DNA of 64,000 bases. Source: Acidimicrobiaceae bacterium. Its GTDB lineage: Bacteria > Actinomycetota > Acidimicrobiia > Acidimicrobiales > Aldehydirespiratoraceae. Positions within the stretch are counted from its first letter, which is position 1, and each line of letters starts with the position of its first letter. The notes beneath the pieces are model-generated. The model saw nothing but the letters and a program-made list of their open reading frames with translations. It ran no database searches and was not told the DNA's origin. A program made the translations under genes and the position numbers. Below, one piece after another: positions 8,071 through 16,710 of the stretch. The stretch is from NCBI GenBank assembly GCA_009843915.1, contig VYCM01000009.1:22776-86775 (forward strand), given 5' to 3'.

Positions 8071-8849
8071 GTGAACTCTCCCGACATCACGGTCGCGTCA
8101 TCGGCCGATACCTCGGTCCGCGCCGTGTTCTGTTCGGCCTTGGCCGCGATCCGCAGCTCGCAGCCGGGATACACGGGATTGGAGAAGCGCACCCGGGAGG
8201 CGGACAGGTCGGCCGGATGGGCGCCCACGGCGGCTGCCACAACTCTGGCCACAATGCCCATCGTGGCCAGACCGTGCAGGATCGGCCCGTCCAGTCCCAT
8301 GGCGGCGGCGACCGCCGGATCGATGTGGACGGGATGCTTGTCGCCGGTCAACCGGTAGAGCGCCGCGGCGTCGGGTCCGATGTCCACTGTGCCGGTCCAG
8401 CTCGGGACGAGCGGCGCGGGCTGCTCGGACGGCGGTGGCGGTTCCCCGCCCCAGCCTCCGATGCCCGGGAGCAGGATCGTGTAGGTGGCCTCGAAGCTGG
8501 GAGCAGCCACGCCTATCTCCACGATCGTGAGCCTGCCCTTGTCGAAGACGGACCGGATCGAGCCGTGCGTCTCGAACGGCTCAGGTCTCAGCGGCTCGTG
8601 CACCGTCAGGCTCTGGCCGACGTGCAGCGACCGGGTGCGGTCGTAAGCACCGAGTTCGCCGGCTGCTTCGACCGCCCACAGACCCAGAGCGCAGCCGTAC
8701 ACAGGCAGGACCCGCAGGTCCTGCTCGTAGACCAGGTCGAGCTGTGCCGCGGGGGTCCCTACCGCCAGTGCGTAGAGGATGGCGTCGTCGGGTGAGAAGT
8801 CGACGAGGCGCTCTCCCAGATCGCAGCCGGCCAGATCCTTCAACTGCAT
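8061..8849 (-). CDS. MaoC-like hot-dog dehydratase
   Basis: A 262-residue protein with two hot-dog domains. The C-terminal domain carries the (R)-hydratase 2 motif, YRLTGDKHPVHIDPAVAA, including the catalytic D and H, and then GLDGPILHGLATMG. The N-terminal half is a non-catalytic hot dog, as in eukaryotic-type hydratase 2 and Mycobacterium ChsH-like proteins. It should hydrate an enoyl-CoA. It is the last gene of a seven-gene operon, and its ATG overlaps the end of the enoyl-CoA hydratase gene by 10 bases. Confidence 0.87.
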   Translation of the reverse strand: MQLKDLAGCDLGERLVDFSPDDAILYALAVGTPAAQLDLVYEQDLRVLPVYGCALGLWAVEAAGELGAYDRTRSLHVGQSLTVHEPLRPEPFETHGSIRSVFDKGRLTIVEIGVAAPSFEATYTILLPGIGGWGGEPPPPSEQPAPLVPSWTGTVDIGPDAAALYRLTGDKHPVHIDPAVAAAMGLDGPILHGLATMGIVARVVAAAVGAHPADLSASRVRFSNPVYPGCELRIAAKAEQNTARTEVSADDATVMSGEFTFR

Positions 8850-9625
8850 TCGCCCTGATCCTTGCTGATCGCGGCGCGCCGGGCCTCCAGCGCGCCACGG
8901 CGTGCCGGTGAGGCCAGAAGGGCGTTTCGCTGTGGCTGCCACTCAGCAGGATCGAACCCCTCGCCGCGGTCGAGCGACGCCAACAGTGCCTTGGTCGCGG
9001 CGGTGGCTTCAGGGTCGGCGGATTGGGCCTCCAGCATGCGCCTGGCCGTCTCGACGGTGGTTCCCGCCCGCACGACTACTGCTGCGCCGGGCGGAAGTTC
9101 CCGGCCCGGCAACTCTTGCTGGAGCACCATGAGGCGGCGCACAGTGGGCGAGCCGAGGCGGGCGTGCAGACGAGCAGTCGATGACGGGTTGTACAGGATT
9201 CCCAGTCTGGTCGAGGGCAGGGCGAGGCGCGCCTCGTCGGAGACCACCACGACGTCACAGGCCCAGGCCAGGTCGAGAGCGGCGCCGTAGCAGGGGCCCT
9301 CTACCGCGGCGACCACCGGCAGCGGGCTCAGGGTAAGGCGTCGGCAGAGCCGCTCGAGCTCATCGTCGAATCCGAGATCGTCAGTCGTGCCGGTCAACTC
9401 GGACAGGTCCGCTCCGGCGCTGAAGGCTCTTGGGCTACCGGTTAGCAACAGGCCGGCCGCGCCGGCGTCTGCATCGCGGGCCGCGTCGGATATGGACCCC
9501 TCGGCCCGGTTCAATACCGCCCCGATCTGGCGGATCGTCTCGCGCCGTAGAGCATTGGCCCGTTCCGGCCGGTCCATCCTGATCTGCCAGATCGAGCCAT
9601 CGACACTACCGATGACGTCGCTCAT
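8840..9625 (-). CDS. Enoyl-CoA hydratase/isomerase (crotonase) family protein
   Basis: A 261-residue crotonase-fold protein. The oxyanion-hole segments are FSAGADLSEL and EGPCYGAALDLAWACD. At the position of the second catalytic Glu the sequence reads STRLGILYNPSS, without the hydratase glutamate, so the reaction may be something other than simple hydration (isomerisation, ring cleavage or thioester hydrolysis). It starts within ATGA shared with the amidase stop (9622-9625), a sign of translational coupling. Confidence 0.82.
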   Translation of the reverse strand: MSDVIGSVDGSIWQIRMDRPERANALRRETIRQIGAVLNRAEGSISDAARDADAGAAGLLLTGSPRAFSAGADLSELTGTTDDLGFDDELERLCRRLTLSPLPVVAAVEGPCYGAALDLAWACDVVVVSDEARLALPSTRLGILYNPSSTARLHARLGSPTVRRLMVLQQELPGRELPPGAAVVVRAGTTVETARRMLEAQSADPEATAATKALLASLDRGEGFDPAEWQPQRNALLASPARRGALEARRAAISKDQGECS

Positions 9626-11001
9626 GGCGTTGACGAGCCGACGGGCGTGCGAGCGAAGGGATGCACGTCCAGTTCGGTCTCGAGCTGTTCGGCGAGCGAC
9701 AGCAGCTCGTTGTCGCTCCCGTAACGTCCTACCAGCTGGATGGCGGCCGGCAGGCCGTCGACGAACCCGGCAGGCAGCACCACCGCGGGATGTCCGGAGA
9801 CATTGAAAGGCACCGCGAACGGGAAGGCTCCCCACAGCCGGGCGACCGGCTCACCGTTGATGGCCTGCGGGCGGCACCCCAGATCGAAGGCCGTGGTGGC
9901 CGTGGCGGGAGTGACGATCACGTCGTAGTCACGGAAGTGGCGGTCCACGCGCTCCCGGTACTGCGCCAGGGCGGAGCGGGCCGCCGACACGACACCCGGA
10001 CCGAGTCTCTCGGCCGCCATCAAGGATCGCCGGTGATACCAGGTCAGTTCGTGCGGACCACGAAGGAGATGGCCGCGGCGCTCGCCCTCCTCCGCCAGCA
10101 CGAGCGGACCGAATATCTCCTCCCAGCCCCCGAGGTCGAGCTCCACCGGGCTCACATCGTGGCCGCAGGCCGCGAGCTGTGCCACCGCGGCTGCTGCCGC
10201 GTTGCTTACCCCTGTGTCGATCGGGCGGCCCTCGGGCCGGGGACACCAGGCGATGCGGTACTGGCTCAGGGCGGGCGAGGAGTCTGCGGTCCCGGCGCCC
10301 CCGACGGACAGCACCGAGTGCAGGCAGCGGGCGTCGGCGACGCTTCGAGCGAGCGGCCCGACGGAGATGAACGGGCTGAAGGCGCGGAATCCTCTGTCGT
10401 CGTTGATGGTCCCGTAAGTGGGCTTGAAGCCCACCAGGCCGCAGAACGATGCCGGGATGCGGATCGAGCCTCCGCCGTCGGACCCCAGGCCGAGGGTGCA
10501 GGTGCCTGAAGCCACCGAGGCCGCCGCGCCGCCGCTTGACCCTCCGGCGGTGCGCGACGGGTCGAAGGGGTTGGCGGTGTCGGGGCCCAGCAGGTTGTCC
10601 GTGGTGGCCGACTGGCAGAACTCCGGGACGTTGGTCTTGCCGACGACGACTGCCCCGGCCCGGCGCAGGCGGCGCACCGCACCGGAGTCGTGGCGGGCCA
10701 CGTCGTCGGCGTGGGCCAGCGACCCGAGCGTGGTGACGTGTCCGGAGATGTGGAAGGCGTCCTTGATCGAGACGGGAACGCCGGCGAGCGGGCCGGCATC
10801 GCCGTTGCGGTAGGCCTTCTCGGCCGCGGCGGCCTGGCGGTGGGCCAGCTCCGGTGTGGGCAGGACGAAGGCGTGCAGAGTCGGGTTGACCTCTGCAATG
10901 CGCGCTTGAGCGAGCTCGGAGACCTCCACCGGCGACAGCGAACCGCACCGGTAGGCATCGACGAGCCGCTGCACCGGCCACCACAGGGGGCTGTCATCCA
11001 C
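9622..11001 (-). CDS. Amidase (amidase-signature family)
   Basis: A 459-residue amidase-signature enzyme. The catalytic Lys is in GVPVSIKDAF (near residue 80). The cis-Ser is in TAGGSSGGAAASVASG and the nucleophile Ser in DGGGSIRIPASFCGL. It hydrolyses a carboxamide to acid plus ammonia. The GTG start lies within the end of the SDR gene (8-base overlap). Within this operon an amidase next to an acyl-CoA synthetase suggests that an amide is opened and the acid then activated, though gene order alone does not prove this sequence. Confidence 0.88.
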   Translation of the reverse strand: MDDSPLWWPVQRLVDAYRCGSLSPVEVSELAQARIAEVNPTLHAFVLPTPELAHRQAAAAEKAYRNGDAGPLAGVPVSIKDAFHISGHVTTLGSLAHADDVARHDSGAVRRLRRAGAVVVGKTNVPEFCQSATTDNLLGPDTANPFDPSRTAGGSSGGAAASVASGTCTLGLGSDGGGSIRIPASFCGLVGFKPTYGTINDDRGFRAFSPFISVGPLARSVADARCLHSVLSVGGAGTADSSPALSQYRIAWCPRPEGRPIDTGVSNAAAAAVAQLAACGHDVSPVELDLGGWEEIFGPLVLAEEGERRGHLLRGPHELTWYHRRSLMAAERLGPGVVSAARSALAQYRERVDRHFRDYDVIVTPATATTAFDLGCRPQAINGEPVARLWGAFPFAVPFNVSGHPAVVLPAGFVDGLPAAIQLVGRYGSDNELLSLAEQLETELDVHPFARTPVGSSTP

Positions 11002-11755
11002 GAGCCGACACGCCTCCCGAGACGGTGAACACCTCGCCGGTCACATAGCTCGCCTCATCCGACGCCAGGAACGAGACCATGCTGGCGACATCGTCGGGCC
11101 TCCCCAAGCGGTCGAGGAACGCCTTGCCGGACAGGTAGTTGTCGAAGAACTCCTGGGGGTAGATCTTGCGCAGGAAGTCGTTGTAGATCAGGCCCGGAGC
11201 CACCGCGTTGACCCGCACCCCGTGGACTGCGTTCTCGGCGGCGGCCACGCGGGTCAGGGCCAGGACGCCGGCCTTGGCGGCCGAGTAGGCCGCTCCGTGC
11301 TCGGTGGACATCTCCCACGCCGCGATCGAGGAGATGTTGATGATCGAGCCTCCGCCGCCGGCGATCATGGCGGGCAGTGCGTAGCGCATGCACACGAACG
11401 TGCCGGTCAAGTCGACGTCGAGGCAGCGCTGCCACGTGTCCAGCGACATCTGCGCGACCGGCTCGATCCTCGACCAGCCCGCGTTGTTGACCAGCACATC
11501 GAGGCCGCCCTTGGCGTCCGCGATCTCCGAGATGACGGCACGCACCTGGTCGTGGTCGGTGACGTCGAGGTGGTGGCTGCTCACCTCGCGCCCGATCTCG
11601 TCGGCCAGCGAGCCGGCGAACTCACCGCACCGGCGCTCGTGGGCGTCGGTGACGACGACGTCCAATCCGTCGCGAGCGAGCCGCCTCGCTACCGCCGCGC
11701 CGATGCCGGCGCCGGCCGCCGCGGTCACGAGCGCCACCCGCGGGTTGCTTGCCAT
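10994..11755 (-). CDS. Short-chain dehydrogenase/reductase
   Basis: A 253-residue classical SDR. It has the cofactor motif TAAAGAGIGAAVA (a variant of TGxxxGIG), NNAG near residue 90, and the catalytic Ser and YxxxK in INISS...AAYSAAKAG. DVTDHDQ binds the adenine ring. It should oxidise a hydroxyl or reduce a carbonyl with NAD(P). The ATG shares its first base with the stop of the upstream LLM gene (TGATG). Confidence 0.9.
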   Translation of the reverse strand: MASNPRVALVTAAAGAGIGAAVARRLARDGLDVVVTDAHERRCGEFAGSLADEIGREVSSHHLDVTDHDQVRAVISEIADAKGGLDVLVNNAGWSRIEPVAQMSLDTWQRCLDVDLTGTFVCMRYALPAMIAGGGGSIINISSIAAWEMSTEHGAAYSAAKAGVLALTRVAAAENAVHGVRVNAVAPGLIYNDFLRKIYPQEFFDNYLSGKAFLDRLGRPDDVASMVSFLASDEASYVTGEVFTVSGGVSARG

Positions 11756-12765
11756 CAGCTTCCTCCTGCCTCGACTGCGCTGATCAGAGTGTCGGCCAAG
11801 TACGCCAGCCGCTGCTCGCGCCCGCCCGACAGCAGCGCGAAGGTGATCCGGTCGATGTCTAGCTGCCAGAGCCGACGGAGCCGGTCTACACACGTATCGA
11901 GGTCGCCCACCAGCGCCACCGACTTGACGAAGTCGTCGGACACGGTGTGCTTGTGCTCGGCCTGGAGCGAGAGGTGGTCGACGAGGCCGTACGCGCCCGC
12001 GGCCCGCGCGAACTCGGGCCGGAACCGCTCCCACGCCGGCGGCATCCGCTTCCACGGGTGGAAGGTGGCCGCCTGGCTCGTGGCCCATGCCCTGACATCG
12101 TCGAGGGCCTTCTGCTCGTCGTCGTCCACCGACATGGTGACGAACAGATCGACAGTCAGCTGTTCGCGGTCGCGCCCGGCGGCCCTCAGCCCCTGATGGA
12201 TGTAGTCGAGCTGCCAGGAGCAGAACTCGGGGTCGGCGGCGCCCATGAGCACCGCGCCGTCGCAGGTCTCGCCGGCTAGCCGCAACATCGCTGGCTGCGA
12301 GACGGCGAGATAGACGGGGATCTGGCGCTCGGCGGTGGCCAGGCGTAGCTGGGTGCCGTAGAGGTCGCACGGCTCGCCGCTGAAGAGTTGGCGGAAGTCG
12401 TCGATCCCCGAGCGCAGATCGCTGATTCTGGAAGGTTTGCCGCCCGCGCCGAGCACGGCCGACCAGCCCGCACCGAGGCCGAGCACGGCGCGGCCGCCGG
12501 AGAGTTCGTCGAGGGCGGCGGTGGCGTTGGCGGTCACGGTGGGGTGGCGGGTGACGAGATTGGTGACGCCCGCCCCGATGAGCACGTTCTCGGTTGACAG
12601 CGCGGCCAGGTTCATGGCGGCGTACACGTCCTTCATCCCGAGCTGGAAGTCGATGTACCACAGGGCCTCGAAGCCTCTGTCGTCGACGGCGCGGGCCAAC
12701 TCCGCGGTGCGGCTCAGCGGCTCGCGGGGGCTGACCCCCAGGGAGATGCCGTAGCGATGCCTCAT
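11755..12765 (-). CDS. LLM class flavin-dependent (F420-type) oxidoreductase
   Basis: A 336-residue luciferase-like barrel. Recognisable parts are GFEALWYID, GAGVTNLVTRHPTVTANATAALDELSGGR (a standard LLM block) and GLGAGWSAV. The F420/FMN site is inferred from family membership. It belongs to the coupled operon: its start overlaps the hydrolase stop by ATGA (12762-12765). A monooxygenase or reductase step on the operon's substrate is likely. Confidence 0.87.
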   Translation of the reverse strand: MRHRYGISLGVSPREPLSRTAELARAVDDRGFEALWYIDFQLGMKDVYAAMNLAALSTENVLIGAGVTNLVTRHPTVTANATAALDELSGGRAVLGLGAGWSAVLGAGGKPSRISDLRSGIDDFRQLFSGEPCDLYGTQLRLATAERQIPVYLAVSQPAMLRLAGETCDGAVLMGAADPEFCSWQLDYIHQGLRAAGRDREQLTVDLFVTMSVDDDEQKALDDVRAWATSQAATFHPWKRMPPAWERFRPEFARAAGAYGLVDHLSLQAEHKHTVSDDFVKSVALVGDLDTCVDRLRRLWQLDIDRITFALLSGGREQRLAYLADTLISAVEAGGS

Positions 12766-13556
12766 GCGGTGCCCCTCTCGTGCAAGAGCCGGGCGATCAG
12801 CTTGCCGTAGGCGTCGGGTTGGTCGACCGAGAGTAGATGACCGGCTCCGGCCACCTCGTGGTACCGGCAGTCGGCCACCGTGTCGACGATGATGTCGGAT
12901 GCCCGGCGCGGGCAGAAGACGTCGTTGGACGCCCCGATGACGTCCACGGGGACCTCGATCCGTGCCAGCAGCGGATTCAGCGGCTCGGAGCGGAGCCCTA
13001 TCATCGCTCGGGCGGCGTTGATGTAGCCGCGGCCATCACCGACGGCGTTCATCCGCCTAGAGGCGAGTGTGTCGATGTCGGCCTCGGTGACAACCTGCTT
13101 GGCCGTGTCGTCGCGCAGGCCGGCGGCGAAGCCGTCCCAGTCGTGGGCTTCGAGCTGGGCGATGCGACCGTCGAAGAACTCGGCGGCGGCCGTGCCGACC
13201 ACCGATGACGTGGCCGCCACAATCAGGTGGGTGATCAGGGATCCCGGAGCGGTCGCGGCCTTGAGCCCGATGGTGCCGCCCAGCGAGTAGCCGACGACGG
13301 CGGCGGGACCGGTCACGGCCCTCAGGAAGGCGTCCAAGTCATCACTCAGCTGCAACAGGGTGCCAGCGCCTTCTCCGGCGGTAGTTCGACCGTGTCCCCG
13401 GAGGTCGAGCGTGTAGACCGCGAACTCACCGATATGGGCCGCGACGGCGTCCCAGGAGCGGAGGTCCTCGGCCAGCCCATGCAGCAGCACGACCGGCGGC
13501 CCCGAGCCTCGCCGCCGGTAGTTGACCACGATGTCGCTCAACTCGACGGTGGTCAT
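12762..13556 (-). CDS. Alpha/beta hydrolase
   Basis: A 264-residue alpha/beta hydrolase. The oxyanion motif is LLHGLAEDLRSW, the nucleophile elbow GYSLGG has Ser near residue 95, and the C-terminal part has the acid region SNDVFCP and the catalytic His in AGAGHLLSVDQP. It resembles 3-oxoadipate enol-lactonase and C-C hydrolase types, but the substrate is not deducible. The start is coupled by ATGA to the stop of the acyl-CoA synthetase gene (13553-13556). Confidence 0.88.
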   Translation of the reverse strand: MTTVELSDIVVNYRRRGSGPPVVLLHGLAEDLRSWDAVAAHIGEFAVYTLDLRGHGRTTAGEGAGTLLQLSDDLDAFLRAVTGPAAVVGYSLGGTIGLKAATAPGSLITHLIVAATSSVVGTAAAEFFDGRIAQLEAHDWDGFAAGLRDDTAKQVVTEADIDTLASRRMNAVGDGRGYINAARAMIGLRSEPLNPLLARIEVPVDVIGASNDVFCPRRASDIIVDTVADCRYHEVAGAGHLLSVDQPDAYGKLIARLLHERGTA

Positions 13557-15169
13557 CGGTCCGAGCTCCGATCCGAGCCGGCGCCTCCGGTGCTCGCGTC
13601 GTCGTTGGACGCGAGGGCGGTCACGAGTTCCTCGCGGAGCTGTTGCTTGCGTATCTTGCCGGCTGCTGTTCTCGGGAAATGGTCGACCTGAATCAGTCGT
13701 TCGGGCCAGTACCGCCGGGCCAGGCCCTGTTTCGCGCAGAAGGCGACGACATCGTCGAGACCGAGAGGCGCGCTGGTTGCCACGACCGCGCAGATGCGCT
13801 CGCCCAGACGCTCGTCGGGCCACCCGATCACCGCCACCCCGACCACATCGGGATGGCCCGCTATCGTGTTCTCGGTCTCGACCGGCGAGATGTTCACCGC
13901 GCCGCGGATGATCAGGTCCTTGAGCCGTCCGGTGATCGACACGTAGCCGTTGGGATCGATGTGGGCGAGGTCTCCGGTGCGGAAGAACTCGTCGCCGATG
14001 ATGTGCTTGGCGTACAGCTCGGGCTGGCCGTAGTAGCCGTTGAACACGCCCGGCCCGCGCATGAGGAGCTCGCCCTCGCCCGAGGTCTGCAGCCGCATGC
14101 CGGCGTCGAGGGTTCGCAACTCCAGACCCGGCAGTCCGACCCCGACCGTGTTCTCGACCTGCTCGTTGGTCGAGCCGGCCACGCAGGTGGTGAGGCCGCC
14201 CTCGGTCATGCCCCACAGCGGTGTGACAAAGGTGTTGGGGAACTCTGCGCGGCAGCGCCGGAGGAGGACCGGCGGCACCTGGGCGCCGCCGCACAGGAAG
14301 CTCCGCATCGGGCCCAGCTTCGGTTCGGCGCCGTACCACTCCGCATCGGCCAGATCGGCCAGGAACGGCGTCGCCGCCGCGGTGAAGGCGGCGCGGTGGC
14401 GGGCCACGAGGTCGAGGGCGGTTGAGGCGTTCCACTGGTCTTGGAGAATGAGGGGCGCACCCAGGAACATCGAGAGGCGGGCACCGTGAATCGCGCCGAC
14501 GCTGTGCCCCAGCGGTGACGGCATGAAGACGGGGGTCTCGGAGCTGAGCGAGAAGCGTTCGGCGAACTGCCGGTTGAGGGTGGCCAGGGTGTCCTCGCTG
14601 TGGCTCACCGCCTTCGGCGGCCCGGTCGTGCTCGACGTGAACATCAAGTGCGCGGTCTCCTCGGGCACGCTGCCGGTCCAATCGGGGCAGATCGCCGATC
14701 CGTACACCTCCAGTCGGGCTCCGTCAGCGGCGGCGACCCGGACGGAGGCCGCGGTGGCCGCCCTGAAGATTGCTTCAGCCGGAGACCCCTGCCGGTTCCG
14801 GTCGGTGCAGATGACCAGAGCCGGCTCGATCAAATGGAAGATGTGGCGCAGGTGGGCCTCGGGGGTGGTGACCGGGGGCGTGGCCGGAATATGGCCCGCC
14901 CTCAACGTGGCCAGGAACATGACGACCCAAACCGCGGAGTTGGGGAGAAGGATCACAACGACCCGCCTGCGGCTGCCGATGATCGAACGGATCTCCTCGG
15001 CAGCCAGGCCGGCTGCGTGCCACAGTTCGGATCTGGACAGTGAGTCCGGACCGCTCACCAGGGCCAACGCATCCGGTCCCTCGGTAGCGTGCGACTCGAA
15101 GTGGTCAATCAGCCTGCGGCCGGTCCACCATCCAGCGAGCCGGTAGCGCTCTGCCAGGTCATCGACCAC
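13553..15169 (-). CDS. AMP-dependent acyl-CoA synthetase/ligase
   Basis: A 538-residue ANL-superfamily enzyme that activates a carboxylic acid to its CoA thioester through an acyl-adenylate. The P-loop is FTSSTTGPPKAVSHS, the A5 motif is LWGMTEGG, and YFRTGD-like FFRTGDLAHID with GRLKDLIIRGAVNISPVE follow. The catalytic C-terminal Lys is in FPRTAAGKIRKQQLREEL. The GTG at 15169 is fixed by GGAGGAG five bases upstream. It is the first gene of a seven-gene operon and has a promoter that overlaps a putative TetR operator. Confidence 0.9.
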   Translation of the reverse strand: MVDDLAERYRLAGWWTGRRLIDHFESHATEGPDALALVSGPDSLSRSELWHAAGLAAEEIRSIIGSRRRVVVILLPNSAVWVVMFLATLRAGHIPATPPVTTPEAHLRHIFHLIEPALVICTDRNRQGSPAEAIFRAATAASVRVAAADGARLEVYGSAICPDWTGSVPEETAHLMFTSSTTGPPKAVSHSEDTLATLNRQFAERFSLSSETPVFMPSPLGHSVGAIHGARLSMFLGAPLILQDQWNASTALDLVARHRAAFTAAATPFLADLADAEWYGAEPKLGPMRSFLCGGAQVPPVLLRRCRAEFPNTFVTPLWGMTEGGLTTCVAGSTNEQVENTVGVGLPGLELRTLDAGMRLQTSGEGELLMRGPGVFNGYYGQPELYAKHIIGDEFFRTGDLAHIDPNGYVSITGRLKDLIIRGAVNISPVETENTIAGHPDVVGVAVIGWPDERLGERICAVVATSAPLGLDDVVAFCAKQGLARRYWPERLIQVDHFPRTAAGKIRKQQLREELVTALASNDDASTGGAGSDRSSDR

Positions 15170-15202
15170 AGCTCTCCTCCGTTTCCGGTCGGCTTGCCTG
15201 CC

Positions 15203-15249
15203 GCAGTATGGCAGGCGCGCCCCATTGTCAGAAGACCGACATCGCTTTT
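15203..15249 (-). promoter_or_regulatory. Catabolic-operon promoter with putative TetR operator
   Basis: On the minus strand CTGACA (15231-15226) and TACTGC (15208-15203) are 17 bases apart and form a weak -35/-10. The -35 is part of an imperfect palindrome that reads TGTCA-N6-CGACA on the plus strand (15226-15241), continuing TCGCTTTT (to 15249). Twenty of 24 positions recur upstream of the ABC-importer gene at 21147-21170. The rest of the 225-base gap, towards the TetR gene, shows no clear promoter. Confidence 0.55.
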
Positions 15250-15394
15250 GCTTTAGTGAGAGGAAGGCGCATGGAGCGGTAACATCGTTCGCTGCGGGCT
15301 TCCAGACCCGAGCCGATCCGAACAGGGACCAGCCAGATCGGGACCAGTCACGTGCCTTACACCGTACACACGCCTTGCGACCAAGTGAGCGCCA

Positions 15395-16018
15395 ATGGCC
15401 ACTGAGCCGACCACCCCGAAGGGTCAGCGAACACGGCAGTCGATTCTCGATGCAGCGTCGAAGGTCTTCACGCGTAACGGCTACGTCGACGCCCGCATGA
15501 TCGATGTCGCAGCTCAGGCCGGGCTCTCTCTCGGTGGCCTGTACCGGTACTTCGAGAACAAGGAGGATCTCTTCGGAAGCGTCATCCGGGACCTCCACGA
15601 GGAGCTCTTCCGGCGGAGCCGGTCGTCGACGTCCATCGCCGAGGATCCTGAGGCCGCCCTTTTCGAAGCCAACCTCGGATACCTCCAGCACTACCACGCC
15701 AACAGCGGCGTACTGCGGGCCTTCATCGAGGCGACGACGGTGGAAGATCGCTTCACCACGATCTGGTGGACGATGCGAGAGCGCCACGTCGCCCGGTTCG
15801 TGCATGCGGTGGAGAACGACGATCGCGTCCAGCTCGACGGCCTCGATCCGGCCACGGTGGCCCGAGCCATGGCCTCGCTGGTCGAGCAGACGGCGTACAC
15901 GACGTTCGCCCACGCCGCGCTCAACACGGCGCCGGTGGATGTGGAGACGGTGGCGCGCATCGTGACCAGGGCTTGGTACCGCAGCTTCTACGGCGATCAT
16001 GCCCCCGAACCCAGATAG
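15395..16018 (+). CDS. TetR/AcrR family regulator, probable controller of the flanking operons
   Basis: A 207-residue TetR protein. The HTH spans residues 10-56 (RQSILDAASKVFTRNGYVDARMIDVAAQAGLSLGGLYRYF). The remainder is a helical ligand-binding domain. It lies divergent from the catabolic operon and ends inside the last gene of the importer (22-base convergent overlap). A shared palindromic element precedes both flanking operons, so this protein is the natural candidate regulator, probably derepressed by the imported compound or its CoA ester. Confidence 0.88.
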   Translation: MATEPTTPKGQRTRQSILDAASKVFTRNGYVDARMIDVAAQAGLSLGGLYRYFENKEDLFGSVIRDLHEELFRRSRSSTSIAEDPEAALFEANLGYLQHYHANSGVLRAFIEATTVEDRFTTIWWTMRERHVARFVHAVENDDRVQLDGLDPATVARAMASLVEQTAYTTFAHAALNTAPVDVETVARIVTRAWYRSFYGDHAPEPR

Positions 16019-16710
16019 GTAGCAGCCAGCGTCTCATCGGCCAGGAGTTCTCTACTCGTGGCCTCCAGAGCCACCTCCGCGGACTCGAGCACGTAGGCCC
16101 GATCGCATACCTCCAACGCCTCGTGGGCTCGTTGCTCGACGACGATCATGGCGGTCGTCTCGCTCTTGAGCAGCCGGGCGATTCCCTCGAAGATGTCGTC
16201 CGCGGCGCGGGGAGCCAGACCCATCGAGGGCTCGTCGAGCATGAGCAGCCGGGGGCAGGCCATCACCCCCCGCGCGACCGCCAGCATCTGCTGCTGGCCT
16301 CCCGACAAGGCGCCTCCGTCCCGGCCGAGCATGTCGGCCAGCGCGGGGAAGATCTCGAGCACGAGTTCGCGGCGCTCGTCGTGCCGGTCCCGAGCACCCC
16401 TGCGGTGGCTGCCGAGGCGAAGGTTGTCCGACACCGTCATCGACGCGAAGATCATCCGCCCCTGGGGAACGTGCACGATCCCGGTCTCGACCCGCCTGTG
16501 CGGCGCCTGCGAGAGGAGGTCCTGGCCGTCGAAGAGGATCGAGCCCGAGTCCGCTTCCACCGTGCCGCTGATCGTCTTCAGCAGGGTGGTCTTGCCCGCG
16601 CCGTTGGGTCCGAGGATGGCCACGTGCTCGCGCGGCCCGACCCGGAAGTCGATGGAGCGCAGCGCGGGGACTCCGCCGTAGCCGGCACAGAGGTCACTGA
16701 TCTCTAGCAT
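15997..16710 (-). CDS. LivF-type ABC transporter ATP-binding protein
   Basis: A 237-residue ATPase of the branched-chain amino acid importer type. Walker A is GPNGAGKTT (near 35-43), the Q-loop is in HVPQGRMIFA, the signature is LSGGQQQMLAVARG and Walker B is LLMLDEPSMGL. ATP binding and hydrolysis drive import together with the second ATPase, fused to LivM. Its ATG lies 17 bases inside the preceding gene. Confidence 0.92.
   Translation of the reverse strand: MLEISDLCAGYGGVPALRSIDFRVGPREHVAILGPNGAGKTTLLKTISGTVEADSGSILFDGQDLLSQAPHRRVETGIVHVPQGRMIFASMTVSDNLRLGSHRRGARDRHDERRELVLEIFPALADMLGRDGGALSGGQQQMLAVARGVMACPRLLMLDEPSMGLAPRAADDIFEGIARLLKSETTAMIVVEQRAHEALEVCDRAYVLESAEVALEATSRELLADETLAATYLGSGA

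Noticed and set aside
15170..16000. N-terminal extension of the acyl-CoA synthetase
   Set aside because: GGAGGAG five bases before the GTG at 15169 and the usual family length fix the start; the upstream frame is antisense to the TetR gene.
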